Shown: piece after piece, positions 54,742-62,829 of the stretch
Numbering within the stretch: the first letter of the stretch is position 1
Layout of the letters: each line of letters begins with the position of its first letter
The notes under the pieces: generated by a model
Seen by the model: only the letters and a program-made list of their open reading frames with translations
Databases searched by the model: none
Told to the model about the DNA's origin: nothing
NCBI RefSeq assembly: GCF_000687835.1
Contig: NZ_JHYB01000003.1
Coordinates: 124,001 to 188,000, forward strand
Source: Haploplasma modicum ATCC 29102
GTDB taxonomy: Bacteria > Bacillota_I > Bacilli_A > Acholeplasmatales > Acholeplasmataceae
Length of the DNA: 64,000 nt
Direction of reading: 5' to 3'
Translations under genes and position numbers: made by a program

Positions 54742-55929
54742 TTATTCAGCTGTTGTTACTTCTGCAACTGGAGCAAATTTTAATCTCTTAATACCATATG
54801 GTTGTGTTTCAAGATTAATTGGTTGTCCTTTTTCGTATCTTAATCTTAGGTGTGTTTCTGGATCAAAGAAATGAATTTTAGCTGGATTAATTGCCATCTT
54901 CATCTTATCACCAATTCTAATACCTGCTTTACCGTCAATTACAGCACACACATTTGAATTGTTTAAGTTCATATAAACGTTTGTTTCTGAACCTAATAAT
55001 TCAGCTACGTCTACTTCAATATTTAATGTAGTATTTGGGAATTTTTCTAATTCTGAATCGTGAATATCTTCTGGTCTAAATCCTAATGTTACTTCTTCGT
55101 CAATTAAGTGGAAGTCTTCTAAGATTTTTACTTGTTCTTTTGGTAAAGTAATCATTTGGTTATTAATATATAATTCACCTTTTTTGTTTACTTTAACATC
55201 AATAAAGTTCATTGGTGGAGTTCCCATGAATCCTGCAACGAATTTGTTAATTGGTGAATCATAAATCTCTTTTGGTGATGCAACTTGTTGAATAAATCCA
55301 TCATGCATAACAACGATTCTATCAGCCATTGTCATAGCTTCAATTTGATCGTGAGTTACGTAAATTGTTGTTGTTTCAATTTGACGGTGTAATTTAATTA
55401 ATTCACCACGCATTTGAACTCTTAACTTAGCATCTAAGTTTGATAAAGGTTCGTCCATTAAGAATACTTTAGCATTTCTAACGATAGCTCTACCTAAAGC
55501 AACTCTTTGTCTTTGTCCCCCTGATAAAGCAGCTGGTTTACGTTTTAAGTATTCTTTTAAACCTAAAATTTCTGCAGCATTTTGAACTTTATCATCGATT
55601 TCATTTTTTGGCATTTTTCTAAGTTTTAAACCGAAAGCCATGTTATCATAAACAGTCATGTGTGGATATAACGCATAACTTTGGAAAACCATCGCAATAT
55701 TTCTATCTTTTGGTGCTTGATCGTTTACTAAATCTTCATCAATGTATAATTCACCTGATGTAATTTCTTCTAGTCCAGCAACCATTCTAAGTGTTGTTGA
55801 TTTACCACAACCTGATGGTCCAACTAAAACGATAAATTCTTTGTCTTTAATTTCTAAGTTAAAATCAAAAACAGCTTGTACTCCATTTGGATATACTTTG
55901 TTAATATTTCTAAGTAATAAATTAGCCAT
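54742..55929 (-). CDS. malK: Sugar ABC transporter ATPase, MalK/MsmX/UgpC type
   Basis: 395 aa. Walker A is GPSGCGKST, signature LSGGQRQRVALGRAIV and Walker B VFLMDEPLSNLDAKLR. The C-terminal TOBE/OB regulatory domain is present (about 235-370). It is monocistronic, apart from malEFG, as for the multitask ATPase MsmX of Bacillus. It should energise MalFG and perhaps other sugar importers. Confidence 0.95.
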   Translation of the reverse strand: MANLLLRNINKVYPNGVQAVFDFNLEIKDKEFIVLVGPSGCGKSTTLRMVAGLEEITSGELYIDEDLVNDQAPKDRNIAMVFQSYALYPHMTVYDNMAFGLKLRKMPKNEIDDKVQNAAEILGLKEYLKRKPAALSGGQRQRVALGRAIVRNAKVFLMDEPLSNLDAKLRVQMRGELIKLHRQIETTTIYVTHDQIEAMTMADRIVVMHDGFIQQVASPKEIYDSPINKFVAGFMGTPPMNFIDVKVNKKGELYINNQMITLPKEQVKILEDFHLIDEEVTLGFRPEDIHDSELEKFPNTTLNIEVDVAELLGSETNVYMNLNNSNVCAVIDGKAGIRIGDKMKMAINPAKIHFFDPETHLRLRYEKGQPINLETQPYGIKRLKFAPVAEVTTAE

Positions 55930-55975
55930 TTGTAAGCCCTCCCATTTTTATTACTTTAATTATAACAATTTTTAA

Positions 55976-56002
55976 AAATAAAAAAAATGTGCAATTTGCA
56001 CA
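55976..56002 (-). terminator. Terminator after the PucR-type regulator gene
   Basis: The minus strand has the palindrome TGTGCAAATTGCACA followed by seven or more T, starting two bases after the stop. Confidence 0.85.
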
Positions 56003-56003
56003 C

Positions 56004-56570
56004 TTATTTAATAATTGGATAAATCAAAAATGCATCGCTAAAATGTTTCATATTAAATCCTGTTTCTAGGTAAAATTTATCAAGTCTTTGATTTAGTGTA
56101 TTTCTGTGCAAAAATAATTCTTTGGCTGCAATACTACTATTTTGATTACATTCTAAAAACATTTTAATTGTATAATAAATTTCTTGATTTTTATAATATT
56201 TATTTAAAATTAACTTTTTAATGTTCTCATCGATATTACCATCACTTAATTTAAGTAAGTCATGATTATTAATATATTTTTTAGGAATATACTTTGTTTC
56301 AACTATTTTACTAAAAAGTTTAATCGATTTATCAACTTCTTCAATATTTTTATATTCAATGGATTCATAAACAAGTAAGTTTTGCGATAAATCAGCAATT
56401 AATATATTTACGATATCACTAATCTCATTAAAACTAGATTCATAATAAATTATAAGCACATTACTACTTTCTGTATATTTAATAATATTTAATGATGTGC
56501 TAAAAACTTCAATAAAAACCGGAATTTGATCTTCAATGTTTTCTAAGCTTTTTATATACAAATACTTCAT
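56004..56570 (-). CDS. PucR/CdaR-type regulator, short form
   Basis: 188 aa from the ATG at 56570 (GGTGAT upstream). The C-terminus has the PucR helix-turn-helix pattern: TIKMFLECNQNSSIAAKELF followed by LHRNTLNQRLDKF. The N-terminal part is not recognised and is much shorter than in CdaR proteins. It lies between malK and pgcA, divergent from the latter, so control of one of these genes is plausible. Confidence 0.8.
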   Translation of the reverse strand: MKYLYIKSLENIEDQIPVFIEVFSTSLNIIKYTESSNVLIIYYESSFNEISDIVNILIADLSQNLLVYESIEYKNIEEVDKSIKLFSKIVETKYIPKKYINNHDLLKLSDGNIDENIKKLILNKYYKNQEIYYTIKMFLECNQNSSIAAKELFLHRNTLNQRLDKFYLETGFNMKHFSDAFLIYPIIK

Positions 56571-56758
56571 AATTATCACCAACTTCTATTTTATTATAAC
56601 ATTATTGATTAAAAAATATTATTCTATTTAATTATATTTAGTTTTTAAAAATAAAACCCTTACCATTTATTAAGATTCCAACTTCTAAAATTGTAATAAA
56701 ATGCTTTTTACGATATAATAATAAATGAAATAAAACTTTTAAAGACGGGATGATTGTT

Positions 56759-58414
56759 ATGTATAATAAAAATTATGAATTATGGAAAAATGCCAATTTA
56801 GAACAAGAGTTAAAAGATGAATTAAATAACTTAACTGAAGAAAAGATAAACGAAGCTTTTTATAAAGATTTAGATTTTGGAACAGGTGGACTTAGAGGAA
56901 TTATGGGAGTTGGTACAAATCGTATTAATTCAATTACCATTAAAAAAAGTACACAAGGATATGCCGACTATTTAAATGAAAACTTCACTAATCCAAGTGT
57001 TGCAATTTCATATGATAACCGTATAAACTCAAAAAAATATGCAAACATTGCAGCAAGAGTTCTTGCAGCAAATAATATTAAAACATATTTAGTTAGCGAG
57101 CTTAGACCTACACCTTATCTATCTTTTTTAATTAGACACTTTAAAACTTCAGGTGGAATAATGATAACAGCAAGCCATAACCCAAAAGAATATAATGGTT
57201 ATAAGGTATATGAACCACATGGTGGACAGTTAAACTTAGAAAACTCAGAAAAAGTAATTAAGAAAATAAGTGAAGTTACAAATATTTTTGATATTAAAGA
57301 ACTAGATAATAATCTTATAAATGTTCTAGATTTAAATTCCTTAGATACTATCTATCTAGATTTAGTAAAAGGCATCGAATTAAATAAATTTAGTAATCCT
57401 GCAACAATACTTTACTCACCACTTCACGGTACAGGAAGTACATTGATTCCTAGACTATTAGAAGAATTTTCTTATAATTACTATTCATTTTTACCACACA
57501 TGATAAATGATGGTAATTTCCCTAATACTAGATCTTCAAACCCAGAAGAAAAAATTGCATACATTGATCCAATCGAATACGCTAAAGAAATTAAAGCAGA
57601 TTCAATCATTTTAACCGATCCAGATGCAGACAGAATCGGTGCTGCAGTTTATCATAATGGTGAATATATAATATTAAATGGTAATCAAATTGCTGTAATA
57701 ACACTAAATTATTTACTAGAAAATAAAAAAGATATCAAAAATGGTTATATTTTCATGTCAAATGTAACAACTGATTTAATTAAAGTAATAGGTGAAAGCT
57801 ATAATATCAATGTAGTTAAAACATTACCTGGCTTTAAATTTATTGCCGAACAAATGGATAAACTAGATAAAGAAAGCACTTATGTATTTGGTTGTGAAGA
57901 GTCAAACGGTAATATTATTAGTCCATTTGTACGTGATAAAGATGCCGTACAAGCAACTTTAATGTTGTCTGAAATTTCAAGTTATGTAAAAGCAAATAAC
58001 ATGTCAATGATTGATTATTTAGATAATATTTATCAAAAATATGGATATTTTATTGAAGATACTTTAAGCTTTAATTTTAAAGGGATCGATGGACCTGATA
58101 AAATGAATGACTTAATGGAGTATTTAAGAACTAATCATTTAGAAATAAATGGTTTTGAATTAGAATCAATAGAAGATAATAAGACTATGAAAATAACTAA
58201 TTTAAAAACTAATGAAGTTAAAACTAGTAGTCTAGCTAAATCTAATATTATAAAATTTGTTTATAGTGATAAAAGCTGGATCATGGCAAGACCAAGTGGT
58301 ACCGAGCCTAAACTTAAGATATATATTTCAGTAAATGATAAAAATATTTCTGATGCTAAAAATAAGCATCAAGCAATTAAGGAAGTTATAAATAATTTAA
58401 TCAATAATAACTAA
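56759..58414 (+). CDS. pgcA: Alpha-phosphoglucomutase / phosphomannomutase
   Basis: 551 aa. GTGGLRGIMGVG is near the N-terminus, the phosphoserine loop is TASHNPKEYNGYKVY, the Mg-binding loop DPDADRIG, the sugar loop GCEESNG and the phosphate loop RPSGTEPKLKIY. It interconverts glucose 1-phosphate and glucose 6-phosphate, linking glucan breakdown to glycolysis. A TATAAT box about 45 bp upstream is clear. The ATG at 56759 suits GGGA eight bases upstream better than the ATG at 56750. Confidence 0.95.
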   Translation: MYNKNYELWKNANLEQELKDELNNLTEEKINEAFYKDLDFGTGGLRGIMGVGTNRINSITIKKSTQGYADYLNENFTNPSVAISYDNRINSKKYANIAARVLAANNIKTYLVSELRPTPYLSFLIRHFKTSGGIMITASHNPKEYNGYKVYEPHGGQLNLENSEKVIKKISEVTNIFDIKELDNNLINVLDLNSLDTIYLDLVKGIELNKFSNPATILYSPLHGTGSTLIPRLLEEFSYNYYSFLPHMINDGNFPNTRSSNPEEKIAYIDPIEYAKEIKADSIILTDPDADRIGAAVYHNGEYIILNGNQIAVITLNYLLENKKDIKNGYIFMSNVTTDLIKVIGESYNINVVKTLPGFKFIAEQMDKLDKESTYVFGCEESNGNIISPFVRDKDAVQATLMLSEISSYVKANNMSMIDYLDNIYQKYGYFIEDTLSFNFKGIDGPDKMNDLMEYLRTNHLEINGFELESIEDNKTMKITNLKTNEVKTSSLAKSNIIKFVYSDKSWIMARPSGTEPKLKIYISVNDKNISDAKNKHQAIKEVINNLINNN

Positions 58415-58441
58415 AAGGGAATCCATTTGGATTCCCTTTAC
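58411..58441 (+). terminator. Terminator after pgcA
   Basis: AAAGGGAATCC, loop ATTT, GGATTCCCTTT. It overlaps the 3' end of the convergent antiporter gene and may serve both directions. Confidence 0.85.
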
Positions 58442-59613
58442 TCTACTACTAGTAATTTATCATGTGTCTTATCTATTAAAATCGCTCCAAGAGGCGCTGT
58501 TAAAAGTATTGATAATATGGCAATACTTAAGACTAGTGATCCGACATTTAAGTTCTCACTTAAAGCAACTGCCCCAATTGATGCTTGGACTGTCGCTTTT
58601 GGAAGATATGCAAAACACACAAAAAGTTTTTCTCTTACATTTAATTTACTTAGTAAAAGACTAATAAATACTCCAATAGTTCTAAAAGATAAACCGATAA
58701 AAAGTAATAAAACGGGCATAAGGTTAAGTGTTTTAACATAACTTAGTTTTAGTTCAAGACCAACTAAAACAAATAAAATGATCTCAAATACTCTCCACAT
58801 TCTCTTATAATTTTTTTCTAAATTATCTGCTAGGTTCTGATCTCTCGCAAGAATAAATATCCCAATTGTTACAATACTTATTAGACTTGAGAAATTAATT
58901 GGTGCATTAATTTTATTTTCTAGAAAAACCATAAGTAATGATACTATAAGCAAGATAATTACATTTATGATATTATTTTTAATTTTTTTAAATATCAAAA
59001 TAAGTACTAGACCAATAATAATTCCAATAACTACTCCAAGTATTATTGATACTGGAATATTTATTATACCTATAAAGTCTATTTTATTATTTTTAATAAT
59101 CCCCAAAACTGTATAAAATATAACAATAACAATAATATCATCAACTGATGCTCCTGCCATAACAAGTTCTGGTATATTTTTATTATTACCATATCCTTTT
59201 TCTTTTAAATCAATCATTCTTGGGACTATAATTGCCGGAGATACTGCGGCTAGTACAGAACCTAATAGAAGTGCTTCTAAATGCGTTATTTTAAGTAGTA
59301 TAGGTCCAAAGATTAATATACCTATAATCTCAAAAAAAGCCGGAATAAAGCAAATTAAGATAGCACTAATACCTAATTTATAAATCTCTTTATATCTAAG
59401 TGATAACCCACTTCTAGTAAGTATTATGATAAGAGCTATTTGTCTTAAGTAAGGGGCTATTTTAAACATACTTTCATCGATTAAGTTTAAAATTGATGGT
59501 CCTATTAATATACCAGCTATTATCATTCCAATTAAACTAGGAAGTTTGATTTTATTTGATATATAGCCAAAGACAAAACCTATTATTAAAATTATAATAA
59601 AACTTAGTATCAT
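58438..59613 (-). CDS. Cation/proton antiporter, CPA2-like
   Basis: 391 aa from the ATG at 59613, preceded by AAAGGTG. It has 11-13 predicted membrane helices in the Na/H exchanger fold. The first helix pair (YISNKIKLPSLIGMIIAGIL, IGPS) and AAVSPAIIVP with GASVDDIIVIV are typical; the Asp-Asp is the likely ion site. No C-terminal TrkA domain. It would exchange Na or K for protons across the membrane. Confidence 0.88.
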   Translation of the reverse strand: MILSFIIILIIGFVFGYISNKIKLPSLIGMIIAGILIGPSILNLIDESMFKIAPYLRQIALIIILTRSGLSLRYKEIYKLGISAILICFIPAFFEIIGILIFGPILLKITHLEALLLGSVLAAVSPAIIVPRMIDLKEKGYGNNKNIPELVMAGASVDDIIVIVIFYTVLGIIKNNKIDFIGIINIPVSIILGVVIGIIIGLVLILIFKKIKNNIINVIILLIVSLLMVFLENKINAPINFSSLISIVTIGIFILARDQNLADNLEKNYKRMWRVFEIILFVLVGLELKLSYVKTLNLMPVLLLFIGLSFRTIGVFISLLLSKLNVREKLFVCFAYLPKATVQASIGAVALSENLNVGSLVLSIAILSILLTAPLGAILIDKTHDKLLVVE

Positions 59614-59699
59614 TTCTTTCACCTTTTCTATGAACAACCAGTTATAACTCATCAATAACTATAGTATACGATACTTTGATTATAAATTATGAATAAAAA

Positions 59700-59722
59700 T
59701 AAAAAAAGGCTCTAATGAGCCT
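59700..59722 (-). terminator. Terminator after tRNA-Trp
   Basis: The minus strand reads GGCTC, loop ATTA, GAGCC and TTTTTTT, 12 bases past the tRNA 3' end. Confidence 0.85.
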
Positions 59723-59733
59723 ATAAATTTTAA

Positions 59734-59809
59734 CTGGCAGAGACACAAGGATTCGAACCCTGACCAACGGTTTTGGAGACCGTTGTGCTACCGTTGACAC
59801 CATGCCTCT
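59734..59809 (-). tRNA. tRNA-Trp (anticodon CCA)
   Basis: 76 nt with acceptor AGAGGCA/TGTCTCT, anticodon loop CTCCAAA, T loop GTTCGAATC and encoded CCA. The CCA anticodon reads UGG only, in line with TGA being a stop here. Confidence 0.95.
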
Positions 59810-59874
59810 AAATTGCGACAATAAGATTATAACATAATACCTATTGTCGTGCAAGTTTATATTTTAATTACTTT

Positions 59875-61089
59875 TTATAAATTATTTTTTATTAAATCGA
59901 TTAGTTCTTGTTTTCTAAGTGTTGAGTATCCTGTAAGATTCATTTCTTTAGCAATCTCTTTTAACTCTGTAACAGTTTTTGTTGAATAATCAATATTTTC
60001 AATAACTTTTTCTTCGATTACTACTTCTTCTAATTCATCTTCAATAACCGGTTCTTCAAGTGTCATGATATCATCATTTTTGCTTGTTTTAAAGCCTTTA
60101 AACTCTTCAGCGTTAGTTTGTACTACTTCAACATCTTCAGATCTATTTTGACGCATTTTTTCTAAATTTTTGTCTTTAACAAAATTGATTGTAGGTTTTA
60201 AGAAATATAGTAAATATGTAACAACAATAATAACTACAAATAATATTGTATTTGTTTTATTACGATATTTATTAAATTCAGAAAGTTTTTCAGGATACAT
60301 TTTACCTAAAAGATCTAAATTTTTATAATTATCTTCTAACTCATACTTAGTTTTTACTCCACTAAAATTGTTTGACGATAAAACATTATCAACTTTTTTA
60401 AATGTATCATTACCTATCATATCATTTGCATCATCATTTTTAATTTTGGCAATTAATGTTTCTTGGAAAGTTTCTTCGTCAGATATTTTCTTTGTTCCAT
60501 CAACTAAAGTAAGTTTAATTTCATTAATCTTATTGCCACTTTTTACTTCTTGCTTCCCTTTTTCATCTTTTATGACAAAGTTGAAAACTGTTTTTCCTTC
60601 TTCAATAGTTTGTTCAACTATTGTAATTGGCATTTGTTTTGTCAAATCAATATTGAAATATGAACTTGCTGGTGTTTCAATGTCATCAATATAAATATCA
60701 ATTTTAACAACTGCAGTCATATTATTTGCTTGAAAAGCCTCATAATCATTTAATATTGATTTGTAATCAATTCCTAAATCTCTAAAATAAAATAACAATA
60801 ATGTATGTTCTGTATTTTTTTGAGATGCTTTTGCTTGTGTGATTGAAAATTCAAATGGGAATTTTTCATCATTACTTGTTGCTAAATATATTGGATCTTT
60901 TAAATACTTATCAACTAAGTTTGCAGTCATAAATACTTCCATATATTTTTCATAGTCATAATCTTCTACAAATTCTTGACTATATTTTTCATAATATTTT
61001 AACTGTCTACTAAAGCTTGCATAACTCATTACGTATGATGCTATAAGAAATACAACAAAAACATAAAGTCCTCTTCCTATCCATTTCAT
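59875..61089 (-). CDS. Membrane protein with external domain and cytoplasmic SAP/Rho-N-like tail
   Basis: 404 aa: an N-terminal membrane helix (about 7-25), an external region (about 26-285), a second helix (about 290-308) and a cytoplasmic tail of 95 residues. The tail is acidic (EDELEEVVIEEKVIE) and ends with TVTELKEIAKEMNLTGYSTL and RKQELIDLI, the helix-turn pattern of SAP or Rho-N domains that bind nucleic acids. It is a probable paralogue of the 31242-32126 protein. It might connect the membrane with the nucleoid, which is an inference. Confidence 0.78.
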   Translation of the reverse strand: MKWIGRGLYVFVVFLIASYVMSYASFSRQLKYYEKYSQEFVEDYDYEKYMEVFMTANLVDKYLKDPIYLATSNDEKFPFEFSITQAKASQKNTEHTLLLFYFRDLGIDYKSILNDYEAFQANNMTAVVKIDIYIDDIETPASSYFNIDLTKQMPITIVEQTIEEGKTVFNFVIKDEKGKQEVKSGNKINEIKLTLVDGTKKISDEETFQETLIAKIKNDDANDMIGNDTFKKVDNVLSSNNFSGVKTKYELEDNYKNLDLLGKMYPEKLSEFNKYRNKTNTILFVVIIVVTYLLYFLKPTINFVKDKNLEKMRQNRSEDVEVVQTNAEEFKGFKTSKNDDIMTLEEPVIEDELEEVVIEEKVIENIDYSTKTVTELKEIAKEMNLTGYSTLRKQELIDLIKNNL

Positions 61090-61170
61090 TTATAACACAC
61101 TCCTTTACTTATACATCATACTATAATTTTTATACTTAAACAACAAAATTAAATAAAAACATAATTTCAC

Positions 61171-61198
61171 TTTACAATTAAGATATTTATAGTATAAT
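61171..61198 (+). promoter_or_regulatory. Promoter of tRNA-His
   Basis: TTTACA (61171-61176), a 16-bp spacer and TATAAT (61193-61198), about 20 bp ahead of the tRNA. Confidence 0.7.
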
Positions 61199-61218
61199 TA
61201 TAAGTGCGCAATATATAT

Positions 61219-61295
61219 GGCGGTTGTGGCGAAGTGGTTAACGCATCGGCTTGTGGCGCCGACATTCGGGGGTTCGATCCCCCTCAGCCGCCCCA
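61219..61295 (+). tRNA. tRNA-His (anticodon GUG)
   Basis: 77 nt including the extra 5' G(-1) paired with C73, as typical of tRNA-His. Anticodon loop TTGTGGC, T loop GTTCGATC, CCA encoded. Confidence 0.95.
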
Positions 61296-61305
61296 TAAAT
61301 TATGT

Positions 61306-61333
61306 TTGCATTTTTCCTAATATATGTTATAAT
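61306..61333 (+). promoter_or_regulatory. Promoter of tRNA-Gln
   Basis: TTGCAT (61306-61311), a 16-bp spacer and TATAAT (61328-61333), 17 bp before the tRNA. It gives tRNA-Gln its own transcript. Confidence 0.65.
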
Positions 61334-61350
61334 ATTATAGGAAATAATCT

Positions 61351-61425
61351 AGGCCCATAGCCAAGCGGTAAGGCAACGGACTTTGACTCCGTCACTCGTT
61401 GGTTCAAATCCAGCTGGGCCTGCCA
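61351..61425 (+). tRNA. tRNA-Gln (anticodon UUG)
   Basis: 75 nt with acceptor AGGCCCA/TGGGCCT, anticodon loop CTTTGAC, T loop GTTCAAATC and encoded CCA. Confidence 0.95.
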
Positions 61426-61436
61426 TACAGAACTTT

Positions 61437-61465
61437 AACTGCTCTATTGAGCAGTTTTTATTTTA
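61437..61465 (+). terminator. Terminator after tRNA-Gln
   Basis: AACTGCTC, loop TATT, GAGCAGTT and TTTATTTT. Confidence 0.85.
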
Positions 61466-61514
61466 TATATACTTAGAGACATTTAAATCTTCACTTTTAA
61501 TTATGCAAATATAT

Positions 61515-61545
61515 TAAAGAAAGCCACATTAAAGTGGCTTTTTTG
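61515..61545 (-). terminator. Terminator after the patatin-like gene
   Basis: AAGCCAC, loop, GTGGCTT with T-rich flank on both strands, about 20 bases past the stop at 61569. It may act in both directions. Confidence 0.8.
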
Positions 61546-61568
61546 TTTCATTATTTTTAAACTTATAT

Positions 61569-62372
61569 TTAGATTTTCCATTTGCCATTATCAATAATTT
61601 TTTCATCTTCTAATTTTTTTATTATTTCTAGTGCAGTATTATATCCTAATTCAATTCTTGATTCTAAATTTTCTAAACTAAAATCTAACATACCAAATGG
61701 AGTATGAGCAATTGAAACTTTTGGAGAAAAGTCAATTAATAAAGTCTCTTTATTTTTTACTTCTATTTTGGTGTGATTGTTAAGTGCAATAGATAAAATA
61801 ACATTACACTCTTCATCTTCTAACGCATTAATTGGCACATTGTTTAACATGCCACCATCAACATAGAAATTACCATTAATTTCTGTTGCTCCAAAGATAA
61901 CAGGAACTGAAGAACTTGCAAGTACTACCTTATGAGGATCAGTTTCCTCATTTAGACAAAACAAAACTGATTCCATCTCTTTTTTATTCATTTGGCTTTT
62001 AAGACTATTATCTTTAATTAATGATGTTGCAACATAACCTTTTATATCACTATTAATTACTTTTTCTTTATCTGATTTTTGAATTAAGATATCATACATT
62101 TTTGTTTGATCAAACATCCCTAGTCTATCCGTTTTAAATCAATCAAATGATTCCTTATATAATATATTGTTATCAATTGATCTCCAAACATCATACATCA
62201 TATCATAAGGCATTTTTTCCATTATAAGGCAGGCATTAAATGCTCCAATCGAGGTTCCTGATACAACTTTTAACTCATCAAGTAAGTTATACTCTTTTAA
62301 AGCTTTTAAAACACCCAATTGATAACTACCTTTTGCTCCGCCACCACCTAAAACTAAACCAAGCTTAACCAT
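61569..62372 (-). pseudogene. Patatin-like phospholipase/esterase interrupted by one in-frame TGA
   Basis: Two open parts lie in the same frame: 62372-62139 (77 codons then TGA) and 62138-61569 (189 codons). The first has the oxyanion loop GGGGAKGSYQLG and nucleophile Ser in GTSIG. The second has the catalytic Asp in VDGGMLNN. With TGA read as one residue the protein is 267 aa, normal for small RssA-type patatins. The context ESFD-stop-FKTDRLG would suit Trp. The downstream ATG at 62117 has no good ribosome site. A recent nonsense mutation or sequencing error is most likely; readthrough is possible. TGA clearly stops translation elsewhere in the window. Confidence 0.85.
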
Positions 62373-62783
62373 CTATTTCACCCTTAATATTTTATTACTT
62401 AAAATTTCTAATATATTTTTATCTTTTTGATACGTAATAATTTTTCTTGCATCATCAAATGGTAACCATGATGCTTCAAATAATTCTTCTTCTTGAATTT
62501 TTATTTCATTTGTTAATGCTTTCGCTAGAAAAATTGTTACTTCTTTTAAAACACCCAAAACCGGCTCATATGCTATTACTGAAAAATGATTATCAAATAT
62601 ATCAATTTCAACACCTGTTTCTTCTAAGACTTCTCTTTTTGCTGTTTCAACTTTCGTCTCATTTTCTTCCATATGTCCTTTAGGAAAACCATAGTTGCCG
62701 TTCTTTTGTTTTATTATTAAATAATGGATTTCATCATTAATATAGTGATACACTAATGCTCCACATGAATATTCATCAAACAT
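62373..62783 (-). CDS. Nudix hydrolase, diadenosine tetraphosphatase-like
   Basis: 136 aa from the ATG at 62783, chosen because GAGGAG precedes it by five bases. The Nudix box G-x5-E-x7-REVLEETGV is complete (start GHMEENETK, end REVLEETGVE). YHYINDEIHYLIIKQKNG and FPKGHME resemble bis(5'-nucleosyl)-tetraphosphatases. It would cleave dinucleoside polyphosphates or related compounds. It abuts the patatin-like gene. Confidence 0.88.
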   Translation of the reverse strand: MFDEYSCGALVYHYINDEIHYLIIKQKNGNYGFPKGHMEENETKVETAKREVLEETGVEIDIFDNHFSVIAYEPVLGVLKEVTIFLAKALTNEIKIQEEELFEASWLPFDDARKIITYQKDKNILEILSNKILRVK

Positions 62784-62829
62784 AATACTCCTCATTTCTT
62801 ATTATAAAAAAAGGAAATTAATCCTTTAA

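Noticed and set aside
61569-62117. Second part of the patatin gene as an independent gene
   Set aside because: The internal ATG lacks a spaced ribosome site and the part has only the catalytic Asp, not the nucleophile.
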